Shown here piece by piece: positions 42,137 through 49,994 of a stretch of DNA of 64,000 bases. The stretch covers positions 1 to 64,000 of the forward strand of contig JAJEHN010000019.1 in NCBI GenBank assembly GCA_022823665.1, written 5' to 3'. This stretch comes from Thermoanaerobaculia bacterium (GTDB taxonomy: Bacteria; Acidobacteriota; Thermoanaerobaculia; Multivoradales; Multivoraceae). Each line of letters starts with the position of its first letter. The first letter of the stretch is position 1. Both the position numbers and the translations under genes were made by a program. Under the pieces are notes generated by a model, which worked only from the letters and a program-made list of their open reading frames with translations, was not told the DNA's origin and made no database searches.

Positions 42137-43314
42137 GCCTCAACCTTCTCGAGGAGCGGGCCGTCCTCGGATGCGGCCGCTCGGCCTATTGTCAGTGTAG
42201 CGCGGTACAAATCCCGGTACCGCGCGACGATCCGGCGACGGTCGAAGCGGGAACGTGCCCACTCGCGGCCGTGCGCCGCGAAGGCCTGCCGCCGCGATGG
42301 ATCGCTCAGAAGGGCCACGCAGCTCGCCGCCAGCAACTCCACGTCGCCGACCGGGCAGAGCAGCCCGTTGCGGTTCTCGCGGACCACCTCCGGCACGCCC
42401 CCGGTGCGGGTCGCCACGACCGGCACGCCGAGAGCGAGGGCCTCGAGCGACGCCAGGCCGAAGCTCTCGCTCTCCGAAGCCGAAAGGAACAGGTCGCCCC
42501 GCTCCAGGATCGGTTCGACATGGGTCTGATTGCCGAGGAAGGTCACGTGGTCCCCGATCCCCAGTTCAAGGCACTGGCGCTCGGCGGCGGCCCGCTCCGG
42601 ACCATCGCCCACCATGCAGAGCTGCGCCGGCATCTCCCGCCGCACGAGCGCGAACGCCGCGATGACGTCCGACGCGCGCTTGACCGGACGGAAGTTCGAA
42701 ACGTGGACGATTCTCCCCGGCGGGTCGGCGGCCGGCTCCGGCCGTTCCGGGCGGCCTCCGGCGGCCGGCGGCACGAAGTTGGGAACCACGTCGACCGGTT
42801 CGTCAAGTGAGAAACGCTCCGTCGCCTCGCGCGCCAGGGCCTCGGACGGCGCCGTGACGCGGTCGCTGCTCCGCAGCGCCCAGCCGACGACGTCCCGGTA
42901 ACTGCGGTGCGCGCCCACGAGGGTCACGTCCGTACCGTGCACGGTCGTGACGATCGGGCACGGCGGTTGATCGCTCCCGCCTTCCGCGAGCAGCCGCCTG
43001 GCCAGCAGCGCGGCCACGGCGTGCGGCGCGGCGTAGTGGGCGTGCAGGACGTCGAGACGGGCGGCCGCGGCGACTTCGGCCAGGCGGTTGGCAAGGGCCA
43101 GTGTCTGCAGCGGCCGATCGAACAGGCCGTACTCCTGGATCTCGGATCCGTCCACGCGGTGGAAGTGAACGTTCGCCCGTTGGCTCAGCCGCGGGGGCCT
43201 GTCCGAACTGACGACATGAACGATGTCACCGCCTTCGGCCAGCGCGAGAGCCAGCTCCGAGGCGACGACGCCGGAGCCCCCGAAGCTCGGAAAGCAGCAG
43301 ATTCCAATCCGCAT
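42133..43314 (-). CDS. bshA: Bacillithiol glycosyltransferase BshA
   Basis: A 393-residue GT-B glycosyltransferase of family 4. The opening [24 protein letters not shown] and the C-terminal [27 protein letters not shown] are typical of BshA, which joins GlcNAc from UDP-GlcNAc to L-malate in the first bacillithiol step. The upstream neighbour bshC supports the assignment. No bshB deacetylase is in the window. Confidence 0.92.
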   Translation of the reverse strand: MRIGICCFPSFGGSGVVASELALALAEGGDIVHVVSSDRPPRLSQRANVHFHRVDGSEIQEYGLFDRPLQTLALANRLAEVAAAARLDVLHAHYAAPHAVAALLARRLLAEGGSDQPPCPIVTTVHGTDVTLVGAHRSYRDVVGWALRSSDRVTAPSEALAREATERFSLDEPVDVVPNFVPPAAGGRPERPEPAADPPGRIVHVSNFRPVKRASDVIAAFALVRREMPAQLCMVGDGPERAAAERQCLELGIGDHVTFLGNQTHVEPILERGDLFLSASESESFGLASLEALALGVPVVATRTGGVPEVVRENRNGLLCPVGDVELLAASCVALLSDPSRRQAFAAHGREWARSRFDRRRIVARYRDLYRATLTIGRAAASEDGPLLEKVEA

Positions 43315-43325
43315 CGGATCCTCTT

Positions 43326-44999
43326 CTACGCGGGCGGACGATCCGCGGTTTCGCCGCCAGCCGCGTCGCCGCGGGCCAGCGACAGGGGTTGCAGGTGCCG
43401 CGGATCCCTGTCGATCGACCCGAGTTCCCGAATCAGCGCGCCGCCGTACGACGCCAGACAGTGAAGGGACGTGAACTCCCGCTCCTGCAGCTTGCCGTTC
43501 GGCAGGCAGTGCGCACGCAGCCTCATGACCCGCCCGCGCAGCACCTCGTCACGGCGGGCAGCCGCGGCAACGACGCGCCGCTCGAAGAGCGCGAACGTCC
43601 GTTTCAGGTTCGCTCCCGTCTTCTTCCAGGCGACTCCCAGCGACTCATCGACCGAGGTCTGCCCCACCGCCAGATCGTCGATTGCCGCTTCCAGCTTCTC
43701 GCCGGCGGCGCCGAGGAAGTCGAGGTCGAGGCGGGAGGCCAGGAGCTCGTCGAGTTCATCGGGCCCGGAGAGCACGGCCGCCAGGTCGATTCCCTCCGCC
43801 TCCAGTGCGTCCAGCCAGCGACGTTCCCGGGCGCCGAGCAGCACGACCTGGGGACGAAGGACGATCGCCGGGGGAGGTACGTCGACCGCGCCGTAGAGAA
43901 CGCGTGCCTGGGTCATGTAGGCGAGTTCGCCCGGGCCGAGGATCTGAAGCGCCGTGCCGAACACCGCGTCCTGAACCACGGGACGCGCCAGCACGCCGGG
44001 GCTCAGGGACTCCGGCCGCCGGTCGAGGCCTTCGAGCAGAGCGCCGACCTCGCCGGCGCCTCCGCCGCGCAACCGGTAACCCCCGTTCTCCGTCCACACC
44101 ACCCGCCGCCGCTCGCCGGCGTCGTCGATCAGGAACAGGGGCGCTTCGCCCCGTCGCGAGCGGACCTGCAGCCGGACTCCGCGCCGGTCCAGTTCCGCCG
44201 ACGCCGACTCGAGAGCCGCGTCGACCTCGCGCCGGCCTTCGATCAGCCGGCGCAGCACCGGCGCCGACGCCTCTTTCAGCGCGGGGAGCTGCGAGTCGAC
44301 GAGCAGCGGGCAGCGATCACCGAGAAACCGCGCCATGAGCCGCGCGAAGGACTCCGTGAAGCAGCGATCCGGCTCCAGGTCCTTCCGGCAGTCGTCCAGC
44401 CGGCGGCGATAGTCGTCGTTCGGCGCCGCGTCCCGGACCCTGGCCAGCAGAGCGGCGGCCCCGGGTCCGAGGTGGCGGCCGCCGACCGGCACGAGCGGCT
44501 CCGGATCCTCGCCCAGGGTGAGCGCTTCCGGGCCCGCCGGCGGAAACCAGGCGCGGGCCACCTCCGCGTAGTCGTGGTCCTCGGACGCCATCCAGAACAG
44601 GGGCACGGCGCGCCGGCCGCGGCGCGTCAGGGCTTCGGCCCAGCGGACACAGGCCGCGGCCTTGGTCAGGGTAAACAGCGGACCCGCTCCCAGACCGCAC
44701 TGCTGGCCGGTGATGACGACCAGGGTCGCCGGATCGGCGAGAGCTTCGGCGAGGCCGGCCGCGCCCGGGTGGCCGTAGCGCTCGTTGGCCTCGGCAAGGG
44801 CCCCGGCGACGTTCCCGCGGTCGGGCGCCGGGTCCGCCGGCGCCTTCACCTGGTCCTCCTCACCGGGCAGCACGAAGCGCAGGGGCTCGAGCAGGTCGAG
44901 GTCCCGGCCGTCCAGGAAGCGCCGGGGAAGCTCACCGAGCAGCCCGCAGGCGCAGAGGTCGGGACCGCTCGAGGCGGCGCTCGGGGGGCGGTTCGGCAC
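43326..44999 (-). CDS. bshC: Bacillithiol cysteine ligase BshC
   Basis: About 557 residues from a GTG at 44999, close to the family length. VVITGQQCGLGAGPLFTLTKAAACVRWAEAL, PLFWMASEDHDYAEVARAW and FTESFARLMARFLGD are hallmarks of BshC, the putative enzyme that adds cysteine to GlcN-malate. A long C-terminal coiled-coil region (about 450-530) is normal for the family. It lies 11 bp before bshA in the same operon. The frame upstream of 44999 overlaps the divergent dus gene. Confidence 0.92.
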   Translation of the reverse strand: MPNRPPSAASSGPDLCACGLLGELPRRFLDGRDLDLLEPLRFVLPGEEDQVKAPADPAPDRGNVAGALAEANERYGHPGAAGLAEALADPATLVVITGQQCGLGAGPLFTLTKAAACVRWAEALTRRGRRAVPLFWMASEDHDYAEVARAWFPPAGPEALTLGEDPEPLVPVGGRHLGPGAAALLARVRDAAPNDDYRRRLDDCRKDLEPDRCFTESFARLMARFLGDRCPLLVDSQLPALKEASAPVLRRLIEGRREVDAALESASAELDRRGVRLQVRSRRGEAPLFLIDDAGERRRVVWTENGGYRLRGGGAGEVGALLEGLDRRPESLSPGVLARPVVQDAVFGTALQILGPGELAYMTQARVLYGAVDVPPPAIVLRPQVVLLGARERRWLDALEAEGIDLAAVLSGPDELDELLASRLDLDFLGAAGEKLEAAIDDLAVGQTSVDESLGVAWKKTGANLKRTFALFERRVVAAAARRDEVLRGRVMRLRAHCLPNGKLQEREFTSLHCLASYGGALIRELGSIDRDPRHLQPLSLARGDAAGGETADRPPA

Positions 45000-45048
45000 G
45001 GCGGCCGATCCTACCTGCGCCAGTCTGGCCACGGGTAGAATCGGCGGC

Positions 45049-46080
45049 ATGACTACGTCCTCGCCAACGATGCCGGCGCTCGATCCGATGGTCATCGGCC
45101 GGGGCGACCGCGCCGTGACGATCGACCCGCCCCTGTTCCTGGCGCCGATGGCCGGCGTGACGGACCGGGACTTCCGGTTGATCGTCCGCCGCATCGGCGG
45201 CGTCGGCCTGGTGTCGATGGAGTTCATCTCCTCGCGGGCGATCGTCGACGGCAACCAGCGCACGCGGGACCTCATGTACTTCGCCGAGGAAGAGCGGCCG
45301 CTGGCGATCCAGATCTACGGCTCGGACGCGGAGACGATGGCGGAGGCGGCGGAGGTCGTCGAAGAGCTCGGCCCCGACGTCTGCGACATCAACATGGGCT
45401 GTCCGGCCAACAAGGTGCTGAAGGGCTGCGCCGGCGCCGCCCTGATGGGCGATCTCGACCTGGCCGGCCGCATCATCCGCGACGTGCGGAACCGGATCCG
45501 GATTCCGCTGACCGTCAAGTTCCGGCTCGGTCTGAACCACAGCGAGACCAACTATCTGGACCTGGGACGCCTCTGCGAAGACCTCGGCGTCGACGCCGTG
45601 ACGATGCACGCGCGGACCGCCAAGCAGATGTTCCGGGGCGAGGCGGACTGGACCCACCTGGCGCGGCTCAAGGAGGCTCTCTCCATTCCGGTGATCGGCA
45701 ACGGCGACATCACCACCCCCGAGGACGCCGAGCGACTCCTCCGGCAGACGGGATGCGACGGCGTCATGGTGGGCCGCGGCGCCACCCGCAACCCGTGGAT
45801 CTTCCACCAGATCCGGAGCCACCTGCTCGGCACGGAAGCGCCGGAGCCCACCCTGATCGACCGGCGCGACCTGATCCTGGGCCACTTTCACATGGTGGCA
45901 GAACGGGAAGCCAACCGCTTCGCGCTGCACAAGCTGCGGAAATTCACCGGCTGGTACACCTACGGGCTACCCAACGGCAAGCGCCTGCGCCAGCAGATCC
46001 AGCAACTCGACACGGTGGAGAAGTTCCTGATCGCGGTCGAGGCGTTCTTCGACCAGCAGCTCGACGACCTGGCCGCCTAG
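45049..46080 (+). CDS. dusB: tRNA-dihydrouridine synthase (DusB type)
   Basis: A 343-residue FMN TIM-barrel enzyme. Motifs are LAPMAGVTDRDFRLIVRRIG, DINMGCPANKVLKGCAGAALM (catalytic cysteine in the second GC), MHARTAKQMF and VIGNGDITTPEDA. The C-terminal helical domain (about 245-343) binds tRNA. It reduces uridine in the D loop. It diverges from bshC and precedes a small membrane protein gene by 20 bp. Confidence 0.93.
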   Translation: MTTSSPTMPALDPMVIGRGDRAVTIDPPLFLAPMAGVTDRDFRLIVRRIGGVGLVSMEFISSRAIVDGNQRTRDLMYFAEEERPLAIQIYGSDAETMAEAAEVVEELGPDVCDINMGCPANKVLKGCAGAALMGDLDLAGRIIRDVRNRIRIPLTVKFRLGLNHSETNYLDLGRLCEDLGVDAVTMHARTAKQMFRGEADWTHLARLKEALSIPVIGNGDITTPEDAERLLRQTGCDGVMVGRGATRNPWIFHQIRSHLLGTEAPEPTLIDRRDLILGHFHMVAEREANRFALHKLRKFTGWYTYGLPNGKRLRQQIQQLDTVEKFLIAVEAFFDQQLDDLAA

Positions 46081-46100
46081 GGCGCCACGCAGGCCGCCCC

Positions 46101-46577
46101 GTGGACGCACCGTATGAGATCGAACTCGATCTGACGCCCGACGAAGCGCTCGAAGCGCTCTCCGACGGCGCCGATGCCTGGAACGGAACCTGGCATCGCC
46201 AGGGTACGGGCGGCCAGTTGACCCTGCCGGTGGCTGCCGGCGTCCGCTACGGCGTCCTCTACGGCTCCGTTTCCGTACAGCCGAGCCGTGAAGGAGTCCG
46301 CGTGACGTACCACGTCGACCGCTCGGAGTACGCCACGAACGCCGGCGCGGTCGGCATCCTGGCCCTGGGCGCCCTGGGCGTGCTTGCCATGCTGGCCTGG
46401 CCCCTGCTGCCTGGAACCTCCCCGAACCTGGCCGGGAGCGGCTTCATCCTCATCCTGCTGGCGTGGCTCGTCGTCGGGCGCAGGCTGCGGCACCGCGGCG
46501 CCGCGGACTTCCTGGCCAGCCTCGGGCCGCGGCCGGGCGAGACTCCGCGGGGGCCGTTCGCTCCGCCGCCGACGTGA
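46101..46577 (+). CDS. Membrane protein of unknown function
   Basis: A 158-residue protein with a GTG start. Residues 1-75 form a soluble beta-rich domain (YEIELDLTPDEALEAL, YGVLYGSVSVQPSREGVRVTYHVDR), and two transmembrane helices lie about 82-105 and 110-128, followed by a basic-to-proline tail. No family is recognised. It lies between dus and the penicillin acylase-like gene on the same strand. Confidence 0.65.
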   Translation: MDAPYEIELDLTPDEALEALSDGADAWNGTWHRQGTGGQLTLPVAAGVRYGVLYGSVSVQPSREGVRVTYHVDRSEYATNAGAVGILALGALGVLAMLAWPLLPGTSPNLAGSGFILILLAWLVVGRRLRHRGAADFLASLGPRPGETPRGPFAPPPT

Positions 46578-46623
46578 CCATGGTCATGACCGCGGACGTC
46601 TTCGCGATACCGTCGGCGGCGCC

Positions 46624-48843
46624 ATGGAACGATGGACGAGGAGAGTCGCCGCGGCGGCCGTCGCGCTCGCGGCTCTCGGCTGCGAGGTCGGCCCGGAAAC
46701 CGGGCAACACCCACCAGCCCCAACGGCGGCGGCCGGCTCGCAGAGCCCATCGGACTGGCCCTCCGACGTCGTCATCCACCGCGACGACTGGGGCGTGCCG
46801 CACATCAAGGCGTCGACCGACGCCGCGGTCGCCTTCGGCTCCGCCTGGGCGCAGTGCGAGGACCACTTCTTCCAGCTCGAGGACACCTACATCAAGGCGC
46901 TCGGCCGCTACGCCGAGGTGGTCGGGGAGTCCGGCTTCCGCAGCGACCTGGAGGTGGCCCTGTTCGACCTGGTCGGATCGTCCCGGCGCGACTTCCCGAA
47001 CCTGCCCGAGAACATCCGGCGCATCGCCGAGGGCTTCGCCGCCGGCTACAACTACTACCTGGAGAAACATCCCGAGGAGAAGCCTCGCCTCCTCACGCGC
47101 ATGGAGCCCTTCCATGTGCTTGCCTTCGAGCGCTACATGATCCTCGGCCGGTTGCTCGGCGCCGCCCACGCGCCGCGCGGCCGGCTCCCTCGGCTGGCCG
47201 AGGAGCTGGCCGCGTCGCTCGGTTCGAACCAGTGGGCCGTCGCCCCGTCGAAGACACGCGACGGCAACGCGATGCTCTTCATCAATCCCCACCAGCCCTG
47301 GTACGGCTCCGGCATGTTCACGGAGATGCACGTGGTGAGCGACGAGGGGCTCAACTTCTCGGGCGCGATGTACCCGGGCGGCCCCCTGCCAACCGCCGGC
47401 TTCAACGAGCGGCTGGGCTGGGCGTACACGGTCAACGCCGCGGATATCTCGGACACCTACCGCCTGACCTTCGACCACCCGAGCGATCCGCTCAAGTACC
47501 GCTACGGCGACGGCTACCGCGATGCCCAGGAATGGCTCGCCACGATTCACGTGCGCGGCGGCGACGGCGAACTCGAACCGCGCGAGGTCGTCCTCCGGCG
47601 GTCGCACTACGGCCCGATCATCGCCAGGGAAGACGACGGGCACTACCTGGCCGTCCGCGTGCCGCGTCTCTACGAAGGCAGCCGCATGGTCCAGGCGCTG
47701 GCCCAGGCCAAGGCTCGGTCCTTCGAGGAGTGGTACGCCGCCGTCTCGATGCAACTGCTGCAGACCTTCAACACGACCTACGCCGACGCCGACGGCAACA
47801 TCTTCTACCTCTACAACGGCACGTTCGCCCGCCGCGACCCGTCGGTCGACTGGACCAGGCCCGTCGACGGCGCCGACCCGAACAACGAGTGGGGTCCGTT
47901 CCACCCGATCGGGGAGCTGCCGCAGGTCCTCAACCCGCCGTCCGGCTTCGTCCAGAACTGCAACTCGACGCCGTTCACGACGACTGACGACGGCAACCCC
48001 TCGCTGCTCGACTTCCCGCCCTACATGGTCGAGGACAAGCACGACGACAAGCGCCGCGCCAAGATGGCCCGCTACCTTCTGCGGAACGCCGAGGACATCA
48101 CGTTCGAGGACTTCCAGGATCTCGCCTACGACACGACCCTCTACTGGCCGATGACCGAGCTGCCGGTCTACGCGCGCCGGCTCGAGCAGCTCGAACGCAC
48201 CGAGCCGGAACTCGTCGGCCGGGTCCGCCCCTACCTTGAGCACCTGCTCGACTGGGACTTCAAGGGTTCGCTGACCTCCACCCAGGCCACCCTGGCGGTC
48301 GGCTGGTACGAGGAGCTCTACGGCCGCGGCTACCCGGTCGAGACCCTGAAGGCCGAGTACGTGAACGACATGCCGGCGCGGTTCGTCGCCCTGGAGCGGG
48401 CCGCCTCGAAGCTCACCGAACTCCACGGCGACTGGCGCGTGCCCTACGGCGACATCCACCGCATCCAGCGCCACGCCAACCAGCCCTCGGCCGGGGCCGT
48501 CCCCTTCTCGGACGACGAACCCAGCCTGCCGCTGGCAGGCGTTCGCGGCCCCCTCGGCGTCGCCTTCACGCTCTACCACTCGCCGCCCACGACGCTCGAG
48601 AGCGGCGAAGTCCGCAAGCTCCGCTACGCCGCCACGGGCGCCTCCTACATGGCCGTGTACGAGTTCGGCGAGAAGACCCGCGGCGCGAGCTACCTGCACT
48701 ACGGCCAGAGCCACCGCCCCGAGTCGCCCCACTTCTTCGACCAGGCCCGGCTCCTCTCGGAACGACGCTTCAAGCCGGCCTGGCTCTACTGGGAAGACGT
48801 GGAGGCCCACACGGCGAGCGCCTACCGCCCGGGCGATTCCTGA
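46624..48843 (+). CDS. Penicillin acylase-family lipoprotein (Ntn hydrolase)
   Basis: A 739-residue precursor. The lipobox is LAALGC with C20. VVIHRDDWGVPHIKAST opens the alpha chain, and SLGSNQWAVAPSKT provides the autocatalytic cleavage before S201, the N-terminal nucleophile. NPHQPW and GPLPTAGFNERLGWAYTVNAAD fit the beta chain. Family members hydrolyse amides such as penicillins, acyl-homoserine lactones or other acylated amines. The substrate here is unknown; a surface lipid anchor suggests action on external compounds. Confidence 0.9.
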   Translation: MERWTRRVAAAAVALAALGCEVGPETGQHPPAPTAAAGSQSPSDWPSDVVIHRDDWGVPHIKASTDAAVAFGSAWAQCEDHFFQLEDTYIKALGRYAEVVGESGFRSDLEVALFDLVGSSRRDFPNLPENIRRIAEGFAAGYNYYLEKHPEEKPRLLTRMEPFHVLAFERYMILGRLLGAAHAPRGRLPRLAEELAASLGSNQWAVAPSKTRDGNAMLFINPHQPWYGSGMFTEMHVVSDEGLNFSGAMYPGGPLPTAGFNERLGWAYTVNAADISDTYRLTFDHPSDPLKYRYGDGYRDAQEWLATIHVRGGDGELEPREVVLRRSHYGPIIAREDDGHYLAVRVPRLYEGSRMVQALAQAKARSFEEWYAAVSMQLLQTFNTTYADADGNIFYLYNGTFARRDPSVDWTRPVDGADPNNEWGPFHPIGELPQVLNPPSGFVQNCNSTPFTTTDDGNPSLLDFPPYMVEDKHDDKRRAKMARYLLRNAEDITFEDFQDLAYDTTLYWPMTELPVYARRLEQLERTEPELVGRVRPYLEHLLDWDFKGSLTSTQATLAVGWYEELYGRGYPVETLKAEYVNDMPARFVALERAASKLTELHGDWRVPYGDIHRIQRHANQPSAGAVPFSDDEPSLPLAGVRGPLGVAFTLYHSPPTTLESGEVRKLRYAATGASYMAVYEFGEKTRGASYLHYGQSHRPESPHFFDQARLLSERRFKPAWLYWEDVEAHTASAYRPGDS

Positions 48844-48850
48844 GCAAGCG

Positions 48851-48869
48851 GTCGCCGCTCCGCGGCGCG
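48851..48869 (+). repeat. Partial repeat (5' stem only)
   Basis: GTCGCCGCTCCGCGGCGCG, identical to the 5' stem of copy 6, found alone just after the penicillin acylase-like gene. No core hairpin follows. Confidence 0.6.
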
Positions 48870-48902
48870 TTGCCATCGGCGGGGCTCCGCTACACTGACA
48901 GC

Positions 48903-49433
48903 GTGAAGATCGCCCGCTACCTCGTGCTCACGACCTGCGTGGCTCTTGTCGCGTCGGCCGCCCTCGCAAGCGACGAGGAGGGCGTTGCCGCCTGCAAGGC
49001 AGGCGACTACCTGGAGAGCAGCGGCCAGACCGCGGAGGCGATCGCCGCCTCCGAGCAGGCGATCCGGAGCGCCATCTCCGCCGACCCGGGGGACTGGCGA
49101 GCCCAATGCGCCCTGGGCCAGGTCCTCACCCGCCAGGGCCGCTACCGGGCGGCCAGGAAGGCGCTCAAGACCTCCCTGAGTCTTGCCGGCGCCTCGGACG
49201 CGAAGGTGGTCTGGGGTTGGCTCGGCAATCTCTACTGGCGGCAGCAGCGGTACACCAGGGCCGAACGGGCATGGGAGAAGGCCGGCGATTTCGCGCCCCC
49301 GGCGAGGGTGCGTGAGCGCATCTACCGGCAGCCTTCCGACGTCGGGATCAGGGAGATCAACCACCCTCGGACGAAGGGCCCTGCGTGGCTACCGCCGAAC
49401 GCGAGCCCCGCGCCCGTTCCCGTGGACGGGTAA
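48903..49433 (+). CDS. Exported TPR-like protein
   Basis: A 176-residue protein with a GTG start and a signal peptide (ASAALAS about residue 22). Two to three tetratricopeptide-like helical pairs follow: AGDYLESSGQTAEAIAASEQAI, DWRAQCALGQVLTRQGRYRAARKAL and VVWGWLGNLYWRQQRYTRAERAWEKAG. The C-terminal 40 residues are proline-rich. It is probably a protein-protein interaction module in the periplasm. The ribosome binding site is not clear. Confidence 0.75.
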   Translation: MKIARYLVLTTCVALVASAALASDEEGVAACKAGDYLESSGQTAEAIAASEQAIRSAISADPGDWRAQCALGQVLTRQGRYRAARKALKTSLSLAGASDAKVVWGWLGNLYWRQQRYTRAERAWEKAGDFAPPARVRERIYRQPSDVGIREINHPRTKGPAWLPPNASPAPVPVDG

Positions 49434-49473
49434 CGGCTCGACCGCCGCAAGTGGTGTAGAATCGCCGGTCCCT

Positions 49474-49820
49474 GGGGGCGCATGGCTTCGACGGGAGATC
49501 ATGCGGTTCGGGGGTTGCGTGCCGAGTCCGTCTCGTAAACCGGACCTTTACACTCGCCAACGACGAATTGGCACTGGCGGCTTAGAAGCCGTCACGGTCC
49601 TGCCGGAGCCTTGATTCGCGGCGCCGTCAGGAGCGACACTCAAAGTGGATCAAACGTCTGAGCGCGGCTCCGAACTCAGGCCGGATCACTTCGGAGCTAG
49701 ACCGCTGGCCGTGGTGGCCTTCTACCCAAGCCGGCGGCGACTGATCGAGTGAAGGCTACGCACGTAGATCCCTCGCGCCGAGTCTCGCGGACGTGGGTTC
49801 GATTCCCACCGCCTCCACCA
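49474..49820 (+). ncRNA. ssrA: tmRNA
   Basis: About 347 nt. The 5' end GGGGGCG-CATGGCTTCGACGG and the 3' end GGTTCGATTCCCACC-CGCCTCCACCA fold into the tRNA-like acceptor and T arm, with CCA encoded. The tag frame at 49556-49585 reads ANDELALAA followed by TAG, with GCC as resume codon. It rescues stalled ribosomes and tags the peptide for proteolysis. Confidence 0.96.
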
Positions 49821-49845
49821 ACTTTCTCCTGGCTGCGGAGGAAGC

Positions 49846-49912
49846 GTCGGCCTTCGGCCGGCGACTCGAAGCCGCCTGCGGCGGCAGCGGGTCAGAGGAC
49901 CCGCGCACCCAG
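49846..49912 (+). repeat. Dispersed hairpin repeat, copy 7
   Basis: 5' stem GTCGGCC-TTC-GGCCGGC, middle stem GCCGCC-TGC-GGCGGC, core GCGGGTC-AGAG-GACCCGC and tail GCACCCAG, between tmRNA and the TonB receptor gene. Confidence 0.88.
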
Positions 49913-49994
49913 CGGAGCCGGAACAAACGGCGACCCACTACGAGTCGGGCCATAATCGCCGGAACGTACCTACCATTTGGGAGGTGTTGGACCG

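Noticed and set aside
49756..49953. Protein-like frame across the tmRNA 3' end
   Set aside because: Antisense of the tmRNA acceptor region and the repeat; not a gene.
49821..49994. Cobalamin riboswitch before the TonB receptor
   Set aside because: No B12-box-like sequence; the gap holds only a repeat copy and the ribosome binding site.
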